A stretch of DNA of 64,000 bases from Salvator merianae (taxonomy: Eukaryota; Chordata; Lepidosauria; Squamata; Teiidae): assembly GCA_003586115.2 (NCBI GenBank), contig QVOM02000023.1:6499977-6563976 (forward strand), read 5' to 3'. The notes below the pieces were generated by a model that saw only the letters and a list, made by a program, of their open reading frames with translations, was not told the origin of the DNA and made no database searches. The translations under genes and the position numbers were made by a program. Every line of letters starts with the position of its first letter. Position 1 is the first letter of the stretch. Below are positions 1-11,709 of this stretch, piece after piece.

Positions 1-335
1 GCCCCGTGTCCCAATCACCATGGCAATGTCTGGGCATCTGCTGGATGTGGCTGCAGCCATTGCTATGGTGACCCAGCCTGTCCTGGTCGGCCCATCCGCA
101 TTTCAGTGCTGGTGGTCTGGTTCAGGCCTTTACCAGCCCTTGAAGTGTGGATGGCCACCTCTGTGCCTAATCCTTACCAGCCTGGTACGGTATTATTATT
201 TGGGGTGAACAGGCCCTTGTTTACTTGGATATGCAATGCAGCAAAAGCCACGCAAAGAGCAAGCGTGTTGTTTTGCAAACACAGAGAAAGAAATGAAAAC
301 TAAAAAAAGGAAAAAAAAAATAAGAAAGGAGGGGA

Positions 336-420
336 GGGAAGGGAAGGGAAGGGAAGGGAAGGGAAGGGAAGGGAAGGGAAGGGAAGGGAAGGGAAGGGAA
401 GGGAAGGGAAGGGAAGGGAA
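336..420 (+). repeat. (GGGAA)n microsatellite
   Basis: About 17 near-perfect GGGAA units follow an A-rich stretch (302-330). Confidence 0.97.
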
Positions 421-896
421 ATTTGGATGCTCACCACTGCTTCTTCTCCATCTTCTGACACTCAGACCAGTGAACTTCCTCCTTCACCAACACTATTTCC
501 TCTCTTGTCAATCTTGCCTCTTCGGACCTAAGTTTAACTTCCCTACTGCGCCCCCCTCATCCTCAACGGAAAAGCACAATCACTCTGGGAAGTTCTGCTA
601 TGTGGCGTATTTTTTATGCAGAACACCCTTCTTCCCTGACGCCTCTTTTCACGCGGCTTGCATTGTTTCCCTCCTTTGGAATATCTCCTTTTAACATTCC
701 ACTCACAAAGTGCCTCAGAGAGCAGAGCAGGCGGCCGTGCGCTTATTCAGGCAAACTATGACAAGAATCTGCTTTCCAGTCAAGGGTCTCAGACAGGAAA
801 ATATCTCACAGGCCTGGGCCCCTCAGTCCATATGGCTGAGCGTCTGAATCAGAAATCAATTCAGCAGGCATCTCTAAGTACAAGCGGCATTATGTG

Positions 897-898
<2 letters not shown>

Positions 899-932
<34 letters not shown>
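899..932. repeat. (AT)n microsatellite
   Basis: Seventeen AT dinucleotides without interruption. Confidence 0.97.
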
Positions 933-935
<3 letters not shown>

Positions 936-1561
936 AAGAGTAGGGGATATAAACCAAATTGTGAAAGGCACATTGTAAAAAGTGAAGCATGGAGCAGGAA
1001 AAAAAGAGAGACAACAAAGGAAACCTATTCTTTTTCTAGAGTAGGAACTAGATCAAAGCAGTGCTTAGAATGCCAATACGGCCATTACATAATGGTTTTG
1101 CCCCACTCCATGCCAGGAAGGACAGAGGAGGGCTGCTTTCAAAGCCAACTTAGAACTACTCAGAAAAAAGCAAGAGGCTGTCAGTAACCAAAACTATGGA
1201 GTCTGAAGAACGCCATAATAAAAACTGCATTACGAAAATCCTTGTAGGAATTGGGCAAATCCAGGGCTGCTTTCTCGTGAACAGTGGCCCAAATGGTGGT
1301 GGCACCCTTTCTAACCAGCTCTTCCTCTGTTCTCACTTGCTTTATTGACTGTCCAAAAGCCCCCTAAGTACAGTGCAACATCCCTTTCCGGTCACTGTGT
1401 GGCCGATTCCCACCACTCTGCCAGCTCCAGTTCACCTACCAGGATGGGTGAAAGGGAAAGAGCTGATTGGGAAGGGGCATGGAAGCTACTAAAAATCTGT
1501 GAGGTCGAGAAAGTAGAAGAAAAATAATTTTATTTAATTCTTCTTCCCGTTCCTATCCTAC

Positions 1562-1660
1562 CTTTTTGGTCTTCACGGTTGAGGCACAGCAGTCTCCACC
1601 ATCGTAGTTGCAAAAGGCTCGGTTGTTGCTTGCATCACAGTAGTTGTCTCCCATAAAAGG
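1562..1660 (-). CDS. PAPPA: PAPPA exon 21: third Lin-12/Notch repeat (LNR3)
   Basis: 33 codons, phase 0 at both ends. [17 protein letters not shown] followed by NYDGGDCC is the Ca-binding core of LNR3, almost identical to PAPPA as I recall it; the exon ends STVKTKK. In the family LNR3 works with LNR1 and LNR2 from the protease domain and is needed for IGFBP-4 but not IGFBP-5 cleavage. Acceptor TTTCTTTCAG; donor AAAAAG/GTAGGA. A (TTCCC)n stretch begins about 47 nt upstream of the acceptor on the transcribed strand. The remaining C-terminal tail is not in the window. Confidence 0.96.
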
Positions 1661-1707
1661 CTGAAAGAAAGAAACCAATAGAGAGAGAGATCAAGGACTG
1701 GGACGGG

Positions 1708-1767
1708 ATGGGAAGGGAAGGGAAGGGAAGGGAAGGGAAGGGAAGGGAAGGGAAGGGAAGGGAAGGA
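1708..1767 (+). repeat. (GGGAA)n microsatellite beside exon 21
   Basis: About 12 GGGAA units. On the transcribed strand they read TTCCC and lie just upstream of the exon 21 acceptor. The same pentamer occurs at 336-420. Confidence 0.97.
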
Positions 1768-2842
1768 AGAGGTGAGGAGAACCGAGGAGACGGTGTGTGG
1801 GAAGCCAGAGTCCACTTCGCAACAACCGTGCAGCCTTTCTATCATGCTCTGTTCGATCAGCTGGAGTTTCCTCAAGCAGGTTTGGGAAAACATGAAGAAT
1901 GCCCCAGGTAAGTGTCACTGCAGTGTTTACCATGCTTTGGGGAGGCTGCTCGGGAATGGAGAAGATCTGATAGGCCTAGGAGAGTGTGTTTCGGTTTGAT
2001 GAAGTCATTGCGAAGCATTCTCTAGGCCTTTCTGCACTGGTTGGCATACCGGATCAGCTTGCAGTGGGCCACACCCACATGTGGAAGGGAGACCCCTAGT
2101 ATGCTTCCTAGTCTGGTGTATTGGCCAGTGCAGAATTCCCCTTTGATGTGTTCACCAGAACTTTTCTCCAGAAGACTGAGATGATGTCCCTAAGCACAGG
2201 TGCACTCAGGTAAGGTTATAAGTTAGGATACAGGTGCTTATGGAAACTTTGACCCCCTAGGTTGTTTCCTGTTTAAAGAAATCAGGTGCTAGAACATCTG
2301 CATTAGAGTCCTTTCCCCCCTCCCCCCCCCCCCCCCGTTTACTTATTTCTTAATTTGGAGGTGAGGATGAAGTGAGACGATAGTTTCATGGCATTCCATA
2401 GCTTCCACAGTACGTCCCCATGCACGTCTTCACACCATCCTTTCACAGAAGGATGGAGAAAGGTGCAGGGAGCTAGCACAAAGTGTTCGAGGGTTCTTGC
2501 TCGCATCCTGCATCCTAGTTAACTGCATCACTTGTATGTTCTGCTTTGCTTTTGTTTTAAAAGCAGTGCCAGGATTCCTCAAGAACAATCAGGAAGGCTC
2601 GCTTGGCTCTTTTCCCTTTACGAACAGCCAAGGTCAAGCTCATAAATATTTCAAGGAGACACTATGAAATGTTTTAGATCCCATAATTTTTTCCCTATTG
2701 TGCTAAGAGCTTTCTATATATGTCAGCACTCCTGCTCAGCACTGAAGTGGAGTCTCCGCAGGCCTCATTCAGGCCCTGCAATGGAGAGGGAGCCCTCAGT
2801 TTGCTTCCTGATGCAGTGGTCAAAGTGTGGGGAAATGGGGAA

Positions 2843-2896
2843 TCACAGAGCCGTGGAATATTTGACTGGAAAAGATCATTCAATCCAACCCCCTGC
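2843..2896 (-). mobile_element. CR1-type LINE 3' fragment
   Basis: On the plus strand it contains ATCACAGAGCC and CAATCCAACCCCCTGCTC, the reverse complement of the common CR1 3' end. It is degraded and short. Confidence 0.55.
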
Positions 2897-3108
2897 TCGG
2901 TGGAAGAGACAGCTGCCTGAGTATACGTTTATGAGTATAAGTTTATAATCATTGATTTCTAAGTCACCCCCCAAGATGGTGTTCTCCAAATGTTTTGGAG
3001 TCCACCTCCCATCACCCTCTGGCAGGTGGCTGATGGAAGTTGGAGTCCACTTGAAAAAGGCTGAAACGCCAGTGGTGGTCAGACACTCCAAGCGAGGGCA
3101 TCTAAAGA

Positions 3109-3535
3109 CATAAGAACATAAGAACATAAGAGGAGCCTTGCTGGATCAGGCCACAGCCCATCTAGTCCAGCATTCTGTTTCACACAGTGGCCCACCAATG
3201 GCTTCTGGGCATTCTCAAGCAGAAGATAATGGCAAAACCTTCACCTGCTCTTGACTCCCTGCAATTGGTTTTACAGATATCCTGCCTGTCTTTCCAACCT
3301 GGAGGCAGCACCCAGGCATCCATTCTAGTAGCCATTGATACACCTGACCTCCATGAATCTGTCCAATCCCTTCTTAAAGTTGTCCAGACTGATGACTGTC
3401 GCCACCTCATCCAGTAATAAATTCCACAGACTAACAACCCTCTGGGTGAAAAAAATACTTCCCCTTGTCAGTCCTAACTCTCCTATCCATCAGCTTCAGA
3501 GAGTGCCCCCTGGTCCTAATGTTGTATGAGAGAAC
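3109..3535 (-). mobile_element. L2/CR1-type LINE, 3' fragment
   Basis: Reverse complement of the family seen at 40236-40846. It begins with repeated ATAAGAAC (the LINE tail on the other strand) and then TGGATCAGGCC, and extends back into the end of the reverse transcriptase ORF. It is 5'-truncated and non-coding. Confidence 0.85.
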
Positions 3536-4449
3536 ACTAGGATTAGAGAACAAGACAAGGATTAGAGAACTGGGAATCCTTGTGATGTTTAGCATCATCT
3601 GATGCTGCAGTCACCGTGAAACAACTGGTCCTTGGTTAAACCCTGCAGCTGTACCAGGGAGGGATGCATGCGGAACCTGCCTTGGAACCAAACAATGCAC
3701 ACCTGTATGTACAAATGCCTGCACACCTCGAGAGTGAGTGAGCTCACTTCAAGGAGATGAGTTAAGTGCAAAGTGTAAACACAGTTCTATTAATGGATCG
3801 GTGAGGCAACATACTCCTGGCCTTAAAGCATCCTTGCATCTGACGAAGGCTTTGATTTAAAGGACTCGAGACTTTTTGCAGATAATTTTTAATTCAAGGA
3901 AAAGTGTGAAGCAAATGACGTAAGTGTAACTGGAAAACTCGGAGGTGAGAAGAGATAATAATAATAATAAAAATAAACGAGAATAATTCAAACATCCTCT
4001 GGGACTTCCATGGGGTGAGTGCGTGGGTGTGATGCTGTTAACTCCCTAACTCTGGTTCTTCTTCCCTGTAGAAGGTGTCATTCATCTGCAGATTTAATGG
4101 ATAGAAGGCACCTTTCCCAAATATCAGCATGTCCTTTCCTGCAAAAGCAACCATTCACATGTACCAGCTTTCTCTCACAGGCCACACATTTTTTGACAAG
4201 GCATTATTTTCCCCCCTATTTATTTATTTTCCAGGAGATGTTTAAAAAGTAAAACTCCCAAGGCAATGGGTCTATTCTTATTAAGGCTTGTGGAAAAAAA
4301 AAATCCTTGTCTTTTCATTGTTTTTATTTCTAAATTGCCAGATGCAGGATATCCATATAGGCAAAAGTAGAATAGATTCACTGATTCAATTTTGCAACTG
4401 AACAGGGGGCTTGGAAAAAAAAAATCTTTTTTAAAGCTCAGCCAGGAAC

Positions 4450-4672
4450 TTGGCTACTAGAATGGATGCCTAGGTACCACCTCCAGGTTGGAGAGACAGG
4501 CAGAATGCCTCTGAACGCCATTTGCAGGGTGTCCAGAGCAGGTAAAGAGTTTGCCTTTGTCTTCTGCTTGAGATGCCCAGAAGCCATTGGTGCCCCACTG
4601 TGTGAGACAGGATGCTGGACTAGATGGCCTGTGGCCTGATCCAGCAGGGCTCCACTTATGTTCTTATGCATG
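4450..4672 (+). mobile_element. L2/CR1-type LINE, 3' tail fragment
   Basis: Contains the landmarks of this family: GAATGGATGCC, GGTTGGAGAGACAGGCAG, CTGGACTAGATGGCC, CCTGATCCAGCAGGGCTCC and the terminal TTATGTTCTTATG. Confidence 0.85.
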
Positions 4673-5699
4673 GGACCTTGGGAGAAACTCCTCTGAACTC
4701 TGAAATGGACTGCATGCTATTTTTTCCCCCCCAAACTGGAGTTGGAGTGCGTAATCAGTGTGTGTTTGCAAAGCAGAAGGCAGCAAAATATTTTTTTCTG
4801 ATTGTCATAGGCCTAGTTCAGGCCTAAGATCACAAGAAAGGCTGTGTTGAATCAGACACAAGTCTTATCTACTCTAGCCAGGTCAGATCCCTCCAGGATG
4901 ATCACAAGCAGGGCATGAGCAGAAGGAGAGAAAGGAAGCAAAGTCCTATTATTAGACCAAGAGCAACTGGTTTCTGGTCACCTTTAACCCTTTCTGGTGC
5001 TGACTGATGCAAAGGATTCTGCAAAAAAATAACTGGTACGAGGGTTCCCCCCCCCCCGCTTTCTTCCCTGCTTCCTGTTTCTCCTTTTGCATTCTGTCCA
5101 CTTTATGGTAAGCTAAACAATTTGTCAAACATGTAATCAACCAGGTAGAACTTGAGCAATGAAGGGCTCAGAATAGCCTGCATTGCTTTGGAATCCAGTC
5201 CTGCTGGGATCCTGTCATACTGTTAGGTACATTTGCGCAGACGCCCTCTGGATCGAGATATGAATAATCATCTCTTTTCATTGGAAGTTTGGTAAGACTT
5301 ATCCCTGGTTGTTACAACCTTCCAGTTTTAAGGGGAAACAGTGAGCCACAGTTGCATCATATTGCAGACTGTTTCCACAGTGTCTACATAAGCAGTGCAC
5401 ACCAACCAGAACCAGTTGTATGTTGCTGGCAAACAAAACAAACAAAACACCCATTCAGTTGTTTGTGTGCGCAGCATTGATCTCACTTTCAGGTCTGAGG
5501 CCATCACCCACTTAAGTTGCAACCAGAAATGTGTGTCACAATGGCACACTGGAAGGGCACATCTGATTGGCTCCTAGGCCATCTTGAGAATGCTTGCGGT
5601 GTTGCTATGATTCCGCTAGAGAAGCAAAGTTTCACATCTTGTGCCCTGCAAGAAGCTTCTGGGTGAAACAGCTGGCAAGACAAGTGTGCTTATGCTCAC

Positions 5700-5771
5700 C
5701 TCACAGCCTTTGGTGCAGTGGATCAGGGATGGATGCGGATACCACTTGAGCTGGGCAGTGCAGACCACACG
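5700..5771 (-). CDS. PAPPA: PAPPA exon 20: end of SCR5, start of LNR3
   Basis: 24 codons, phase 0 at both ends, too short to stand out as an open frame. RVVCTAQLKWYPHPSLIHC gives the last Cys-Trp-Cys of SCR5 and TKGCE begins the third Lin-12/Notch repeat. Acceptor CTCCTTCTAG; donor TGTGAG/GTGAGC. It was found by searching between exons 19 and 21 for the missing end of SCR5. Intron 19 on its 5' side is about 8.9 kb and intron 20 on its 3' side about 4 kb. As a multiple of 3 it could be skipped in frame, removing the SCR5-LNR3 join. Confidence 0.93.
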
Positions 5772-6620
5772 CTAGAAGGAGTGAAAGAAGAATGGAGGCA
5801 TTGAGTGGAAGAAACCAGTCTTGAGAAAGTGAGCATGTTTGTTTGACGGATGGCTACGTTAACCTGCCCTCTCTCTGCCGCTCTTCGTCTCTCACCCTAG
5901 AAATGAAGTTCTGCTCCTAATACCTCTGGTGTGTCAGGATCTGGTTCATTTCCAAGTATTTACAAGAAATGCTGGACACGACGCTTGCAATAACAGAAAG
6001 CTTGAGATTAAAATAATATTTAAGGTTCCCTCAAACCATCACGTTTAATATTTCACTTATGACAGGGAGGACAGCTTCAGCTGTGGAAAACCTGGGAGAG
6101 TCAATGAAGAGGGACGGAAAGTTGCCTGGGGGGGCATCTTCATTGCTCCAAGGGCAAAATACAGTATATCAGCTGGCTATAGGGTCCAAGGAGAAAACTG
6201 GGGTGAACTGTGCAGGTGGAAAGGCTTGTAGGACCAAAGGATGAAAAAGCCCAACTCCCAATTATAAACAGAACATCAACATTTGAAAGCCAGAGCTGCT
6301 CACTGATGTGCTGAATAAAACCTTTTGCAAGTATCACAGCAGACCATCAGAAGGACAACGAAAGGAGCAATCTTTTCTTCATCATGTTTTGTATGTTTGT
6401 TTCATGTATGAGCAAATAGACCCATTCAATGACAGACCAGAACTTCATAAATTACATTGATTAAGATTGGGTCTCCAATTGTATCCTGTTTTTCTTCCAA
6501 AAAAAAAAAAACATCAAGGAGGCAAAGACTGCTCTCCTCTCTGCAAGGTAGACTATACTGAGAGCCAGTGACCAGTTCAAGTGCCCCCAGTGACCTTCCA
6601 TGATAGTCTAAGAGTTCAAA

Positions 6621-6710
6621 AGGGATGTGCATGAAAAAAAGTTCATCTGAAATTCATTTTTGAACAAAAATCTGTAGTTTTGCTTCATCAGCGAATGTCG
6701 TTGTCAAAAA
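6621..6710 (+). mobile_element. Partial MITE, same family as 7875-8216
   Basis: Starts GGGATGTGCATGAAAA and follows the first 90 bp or so of the full element at 7875 (GCTTCATC, GCGAATG, then GTTGTCAAAAAATG). It stops where L1 sequence begins, suggesting truncation by insertion or recombination. Confidence 0.65.
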
Positions 6711-6990
6711 ATGGAATGCAAAATTTTAACTTTAAATGTAAATGGCATAAATGTGCCAAAGAAAAGAAGATTTTTTATATATTTGCTTAAAAAATTTAAC
6801 CTAGATCTGATATGTATTCAAGAAAGTCACATTTGTAATAACGATGAGAAATATCTGATTCAAAAAGTATTGGGGCAGGAATTTATTGCATCAAGTCTGA
6901 GAAAGGAAAACAGTGTAGTGATATATGCCAAACAACATTTGACTCCGAAATTAAAAATAAAGATGGAAGATGACTTGGAGTGGAGTTAGA
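6711..6990 (+). mobile_element. L1 ORF2 endonuclease N-terminal fragment
   Basis: An open stretch of 92 codons contains KILTLNVNGINVPKKRR and LDLICIQESH, the N-terminal signature of L1 ORF2 endonuclease. It ends at a stop after EDDLEWS, so it is a dead fragment. Its start coincides with the end of a partial MITE. Confidence 0.85.
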
Positions 6991-7874
6991 AATAAATGCA
7001 GGCACTACACACAAATAAATAAGCAAGCAAACAAAATGTTGGAGTCCCTTGTTTTGGGCAAGGCCTGCAGAATCTAGGATTTTACTTGATCACCTTTCTT
7101 TGAAGAGTTAAGGCAGATGTCCTCAGCCATTTCATATATACTGTGTGTCAGCTGCTATCACTACCTCCAGTTCAGAGGCTAAGGCACCTTATTGCTGGTT
7201 TCCAGAAATACATGAAGTGAGAAAGGTTGCATGCTACTGATTGTGTAAGAGCAAAATGGTACTGCACAAAACCACATTATGTGAGGAATGACTGTTAATA
7301 CAATGGATAAAAAAATACAATATTGTCTGTATGCCTGCAGTGAGCACTGGGATTTCAATTTCTCAATTGCTGTTAAGACTTCATGGAGAATGGCTGACCT
7401 GTTAGTAGACCCTCTCCCAGGCTTTGCTCACTCCAGGAATAAACAGCGTAGGCCTTCCCTCCAACCCTGCTGCACAGTTTTACCCAAACTCCTTTCCCTT
7501 ACATTTCACACAGACTCAGGCCTGTTGCAAGACAGGTGGAGCAGCTGGGACCTGAGTAATAGTGGAAAAACCTAGTGCATCGGAAAGATAAACATCCCTG
7601 TGCAGATAGTATAAAAGTCCTTTCTCTAGCCCATGCGAAGTAAGCTTCCAATGACAGAAACTGTAAAAACACACCAAGGTTCCCCAGCAGACAGATTAAA
7701 TTAACAGGGGAAGGGGGGGCTTTCTTCCCTCTGTGTGTGTGTCTCCCCCTCCATACTTTCTCTGGAAACACGATGAGTTAGAGCGCATGAAAAATCAATG
7801 TGGTTAATGTGTGGTTGCCACTGACAAGCAGCTCTTTGCCCTGTTGTGGAGTGACCTACAAGAAAGCCAGGGGG

Positions 7875-8216
7875 TAGGGATGTGCATGAAAAAACAAAAC
7901 AAAACATGTTTGATTCGTTTTCAATTCGTTTTTGAATGAATATCTGTATTTTCGCTTCATCCGCGAATTTCCTTGTCGAAAAATGAATTTTTCACATTCG
8001 TGTTTGCGTTTTTCGCAACGTTTTCCTCTTGAAAATGCTACTGAAAATGCTATTTTCATGGTTTAAATGTAGCGAAAATTGCGAAAATTCATTGAATTTC
8101 AGTTTTGCAAAAGAAGAGGCTTTTTCGTTTTCGATCGAAAGCTGCAAATGCGAAAAGTTGCGAAAATGAAATTTTGTACGAATTTTCGAATGCGAATCGA
8201 AATTTGCACATCGCTA
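7875..8216. mobile_element. Complete hAT-like MITE with 8-bp target duplication
   Basis: Terminal inverted repeats TAGGGATGTGCA and TGCACATCGCTA (11 of 12 bp paired) bound a 342-bp element rich in CGAAAA and TTTTCG words. It is flanked on both sides by CCAGGGGG (7867-7874 and 8217-8224), an exact 8-bp duplication. An 8-bp duplication and termini beginning TAGGG are typical of the hAT superfamily. It encodes no transposase. Confidence 0.9.
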
Positions 8217-8449
8217 CCAGGGGGAACACTGTCAAAATTGAGGTGCATGGTAGTGTGAGCATGTAATGTTATTAGATGGGTCTTGCAGGATCAGACCAGC
8301 AATCTAATCTAGCAGCCTGTTTCCTTTCGGAAGCAAGTGGAAATCCATAAGCAGTACCTTAGTACAATCTCTTGCTTTGCCTTGCTCACAGTTTCCCAGC
8401 AGCTGGGCTTTAGAGGCTTATACCCTCCTGTATCCAGAAGAAGTCACAT

Positions 8450-8565
8450 TGATGGTGCCATTCTGCATGGGGCTAGGAATCTCTAGATTTGAATCCCAGC
8501 TTGGCCATGGGGACTTTCTGGGTGACCTTCAGCCAGTCAGTTGCTGCCATTCAGGCTAACTTACT
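8450..8565 (+). mobile_element. SINE-like fragment (Sauria-SINE body)
   Basis: GATTTGAATCCCAGCTTGGCC resembles a B box and body of squamate tRNA-derived SINEs, followed by CTGGGTGACCTTCAGCCAGTC-type sequence. No clear A box or tail. Confidence 0.55.
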
Positions 8566-9847
8566 TAACAGCAATTGAGGAACTGAAATCCTAAGGCTCA
8601 CTGCAGGCATCAAGACGAAATTTTATTTGCAGTGCCAGAAGGCATCTTGTGGCATTCAAGTCCCCCTATTTCTGTATGAGATAACCACTGAGGCACCATT
8701 TTTGCAGAGTGTGATTTCATGCCCTGAATAGAGGAGCCACAATTGCCCCCTGGAAAGGATACCTCGACACTCTAAAATGGAGTCACAGAGATGTCTGTTT
8801 CAGCAGTGTGTTTGGGGTGCCTCCATCAAGTGTCACAGTGGAGCTGCCTTGTTTCATAAGTGGAGACCTGGCCCCAGTCTACCACTGTAAACTAATGGTG
8901 CCATGGAAGAAGATCCAGTCTACCATCTGAGGAACCCATAAATCAAGGGAAGAGCAACGTTTTGCTGTACAAAACTGTATTTTTATACAGTTTCGCTGTG
9001 TTTATTTATTCTAGCTTATGCTCTCCAAGTATGAAAGAGATGCAATTTAGAGCAAGGAAACAAACAACATAACAACAGGTCTAAGGGAGAGATTCTGACT
9101 GGGAAAGCACCAAGAGCTAAACACCAACAACTACATCACTGGGAGCCCCTCTCTCACCACAGTAGCTTTCACTTGTTTGTTTGTTTGTTTGCTTGCTTGC
9201 TTGCTTGCTTAGTCTTGCTTGCCTGCTTTCTCTTTTAAACCAGGATATCTGGTTATAGATTCCACATGTTAAGTCCATTGAGGGACTTCCCTCAAGACGG
9301 GGAATCTAAAACATTTTGAACCGGGAAAGAAGAAGGGCTGTAATTATTCTTCCTCATCAAAACATTTATTTGACAACTGTAATGCTTCCAGACTAGAGCT
9401 AACAATAACAGTCTGCAGGGCAAAAACTTTGATTGTCGGCAAATGTCATTGCAGTAAATTTGGTCCAATCTAGAGCAAGCGCAACCTGTTTTCAATTCCA
9501 CAGAAAGAAAGGGCTTTCAAGGTGGTAAAAGGCATCATAAAAGTCAAGCAACCATGTCGTATATAACACTCAATAAGTGGAGCAAGTAGGGAATCCTTGC
9601 TGGCTAGCGGCAGATGTGAAAGTAAAAAGGCTTTCCCACCCATATCTGGCATCTGATGCCAGCCCCCCACCAACACTTTAGGCCGCCTTCAGATTTACAC
9701 TTGCTGGACAACCCTGAGCATCTTCTCTTTGGCCATACCTGTTCCCCTTTGTTAAACCAGAGAGGAGAGTTTGTGGCTTTCTGTCTCCTGGAAACTGCCA
9801 CAACAGGCAAAGAAAACTTGCTCAAGAAGATGTATGCCTAGATATTT

Positions 9848-10140
9848 CAGGAGGAGGAGGAGCAGAAGAAGAAGGAGGAGGAGGAGGAGGAGGAGGAGGA
9901 GGAGGAGGAGGAACATGGAGGTGGAAGAGGAGGAGGAGGAGGAGGAGGAGGAAGAGGAGGAAGAAGGTGGAGGAGGAGGAGGAGGAGGAGAAAAGAAGAG
10001 TTGTTTTTTTGTAGCCCGCTTTTCTCACCCTGAGGGGATTCAAAGCGGCTGACCAACCTTCTGTTCTTCTCCCCACAAGGGACACTGTTTAGGTGTCCAG
10101 TCTGTGCTCCATCCTATCTGGATGGAGCATACTAACAGAG
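9848..10140 (-). mobile_element. Retroposon 3' end with expanded GAG/GAA tail
   Basis: Impure (GAG)n with GAA runs to about 9998, followed directly by GTAGCCCGCTTTTCTCACC and ATTCAAAGCGGCT, the reverse complement of a common squamate retroposon 3' end. The trinucleotide tract is therefore probably the expanded tail of a minus-strand retroposon. Confidence 0.6.
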
Positions 10141-11709
10141 GCAAGAACTCTCTTAGACTGCACCATCATGCACAAGGGAAGCTCTTGGTATGCTTGCTGG
10201 TCCAGTATACAGGCAAGCGTGAAAACGTCTGAGGTTTTCTTCTGCTAAACCTGTTTGAACTAGGACTGATAGGGAAACATTTTGCTTTGTGAACTTTGCT
10301 TTTGTGAACCTTCCTGGGAGTGTTGAAAAGTGCCACTGCATTGGGGCCATTTTCAGCACTCACCTCCAATCTCATGTTGTGCTTGGTTATCATTTTCTCC
10401 TGTCTTGATTTGTGTCCCTTTAATCCCACTGGCTGTGGCAACCCTGAAGAATGCTCCACTAACACCAGAGTGCCACCCCTGATCCTGGACAATTGTACAC
10501 TTCCATGTAAACAAAACCCCATGGGTGAATTGTGCCAGCCAATGGACTGAAGGGCAGCGAGGGTGGAGGAAGACAGATAAAAGCCCTGAGAAGCAGAGGC
10601 AGCTGTTTTACCGTGTTGTAAACAGCTTTGGGGCACTTTATTAATTAGGAAGTGGCATAACGAAGCTTTGAAAAGAAAACAATTCCAAACAGCAGAGACG
10701 TTTGGCTGACTGAGAGCCATTTGGAAACCTTCTTGCCTCCATTGGCTGTGCAGCCTTTGAAAGCAACTGTGCAAAATGGAGAATATCCATCCAAGCCATA
10801 AGCTGCATACGATTTTGCTATGTCTGTTCTCACCGAGGGCGAATTCGAGCCACGGTGGGTTTTGTTGTGTTTTTCTGGTCTGTATTGCTGGAATACATTA
10901 TTCCCTCTCCTCCCCCAGTTCTGAGCTGTCTTTCTCTTTTACTACCAGTGATTCAGCCCCCACCTCCAGCTACCTAATGAGCCCTCCAGGGATACGCAGG
11001 TATAAAACTCGTTACAGCTCCGTCCAAGAGAGGGCATCCATAAAGCAGGCAGCATGGGGGAGGAAGCTGCAGGTTTTAAAAGCTGGGGGTTTCATTTCAC
11101 AGTGAATTACAGAAAAAAAAGAAAAAGAAAAAAAGAAAAGGCACTTGAAAGCCTACGGTTCAGGAAAGCGATAGCGAGAAACAAGCTCTAATGTAGAGAT
11201 AAGGAAGATTTCTTTAAAAATAAAATAAATGCTGTGCAAGGTTAAGAAGTGAACAGAGAGACAAGCTAAGGGTCACAAGGGAGGGCTGAAAAGAAGCAGT
11301 ATATTATTATTAACTTTTTTTCGTAGGCTGACAACCCTCACTTTGTTCAGTGCAAGAGACAGCCTGAACCACCGTGGTAAAAATGTACATTCCAAGCGTA
11401 TCTTCAGGATTGGAATTTTCTTCCTTTTCCAGATAAGGTTGCTTAAGGATTGCCATGCTGGTGTCTATCAGTTTCCACTATTCTCTGAACTGTGCAACAC
11501 AATTCGTCCTTGAAGAAATGCACCATTTTATGCACTTAATTTAATGACCCAGCAACTTCTAAGCCAAGCTCTGGAGCAAAGAGCGACAAGTCATTTTCCT
11601 TCCACACTACCTATCCCCAAGTAGATAAAATCTAGTTGTTACAAAGTTTCTTTTATCCACAAAGCAGGTTAACCTTTGGGGTGGGTTCCTTAGAAGCATT
11701 TTGGTGACT

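Larger units (their letters stand above)
1..1561 (-). other. Final intron of PAPPA (partial)
   Basis: Downstream of exon 21. It holds a pentanucleotide repeat at 336-420 and an (AT)n run at 899-932. I searched the minus strand for the expected terminal exon (a Cys-rich, basic tail after KTKK) and did not find it, so the intron probably runs past base 1. Confidence 0.6.
1661..5699 (-). other. PAPPA intron 20
   Basis: Contains the (GGGAA)n tract next to exon 21, a poly-C run near 2321-2337, a short CR1-like 3' fragment (2843-2896) and two L2/CR1-type LINE 3' fragments in opposite orientation (3109-3535 and 4450-4672). No other structure is recognised. Confidence 0.7.

Noticed and set aside
1..1500. 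Search for the terminal PAPPA exon
   Set aside because: No minus-strand stretch with an acceptor followed by the expected Cys-rich basic tail and stop was found.
10166..10774. 202-codon open frame on the minus strand
   Set aside because: No recognisable domain, no splice context and ordinary intronic composition. A frame of this length is expected about by chance in 64 kb read in six frames.
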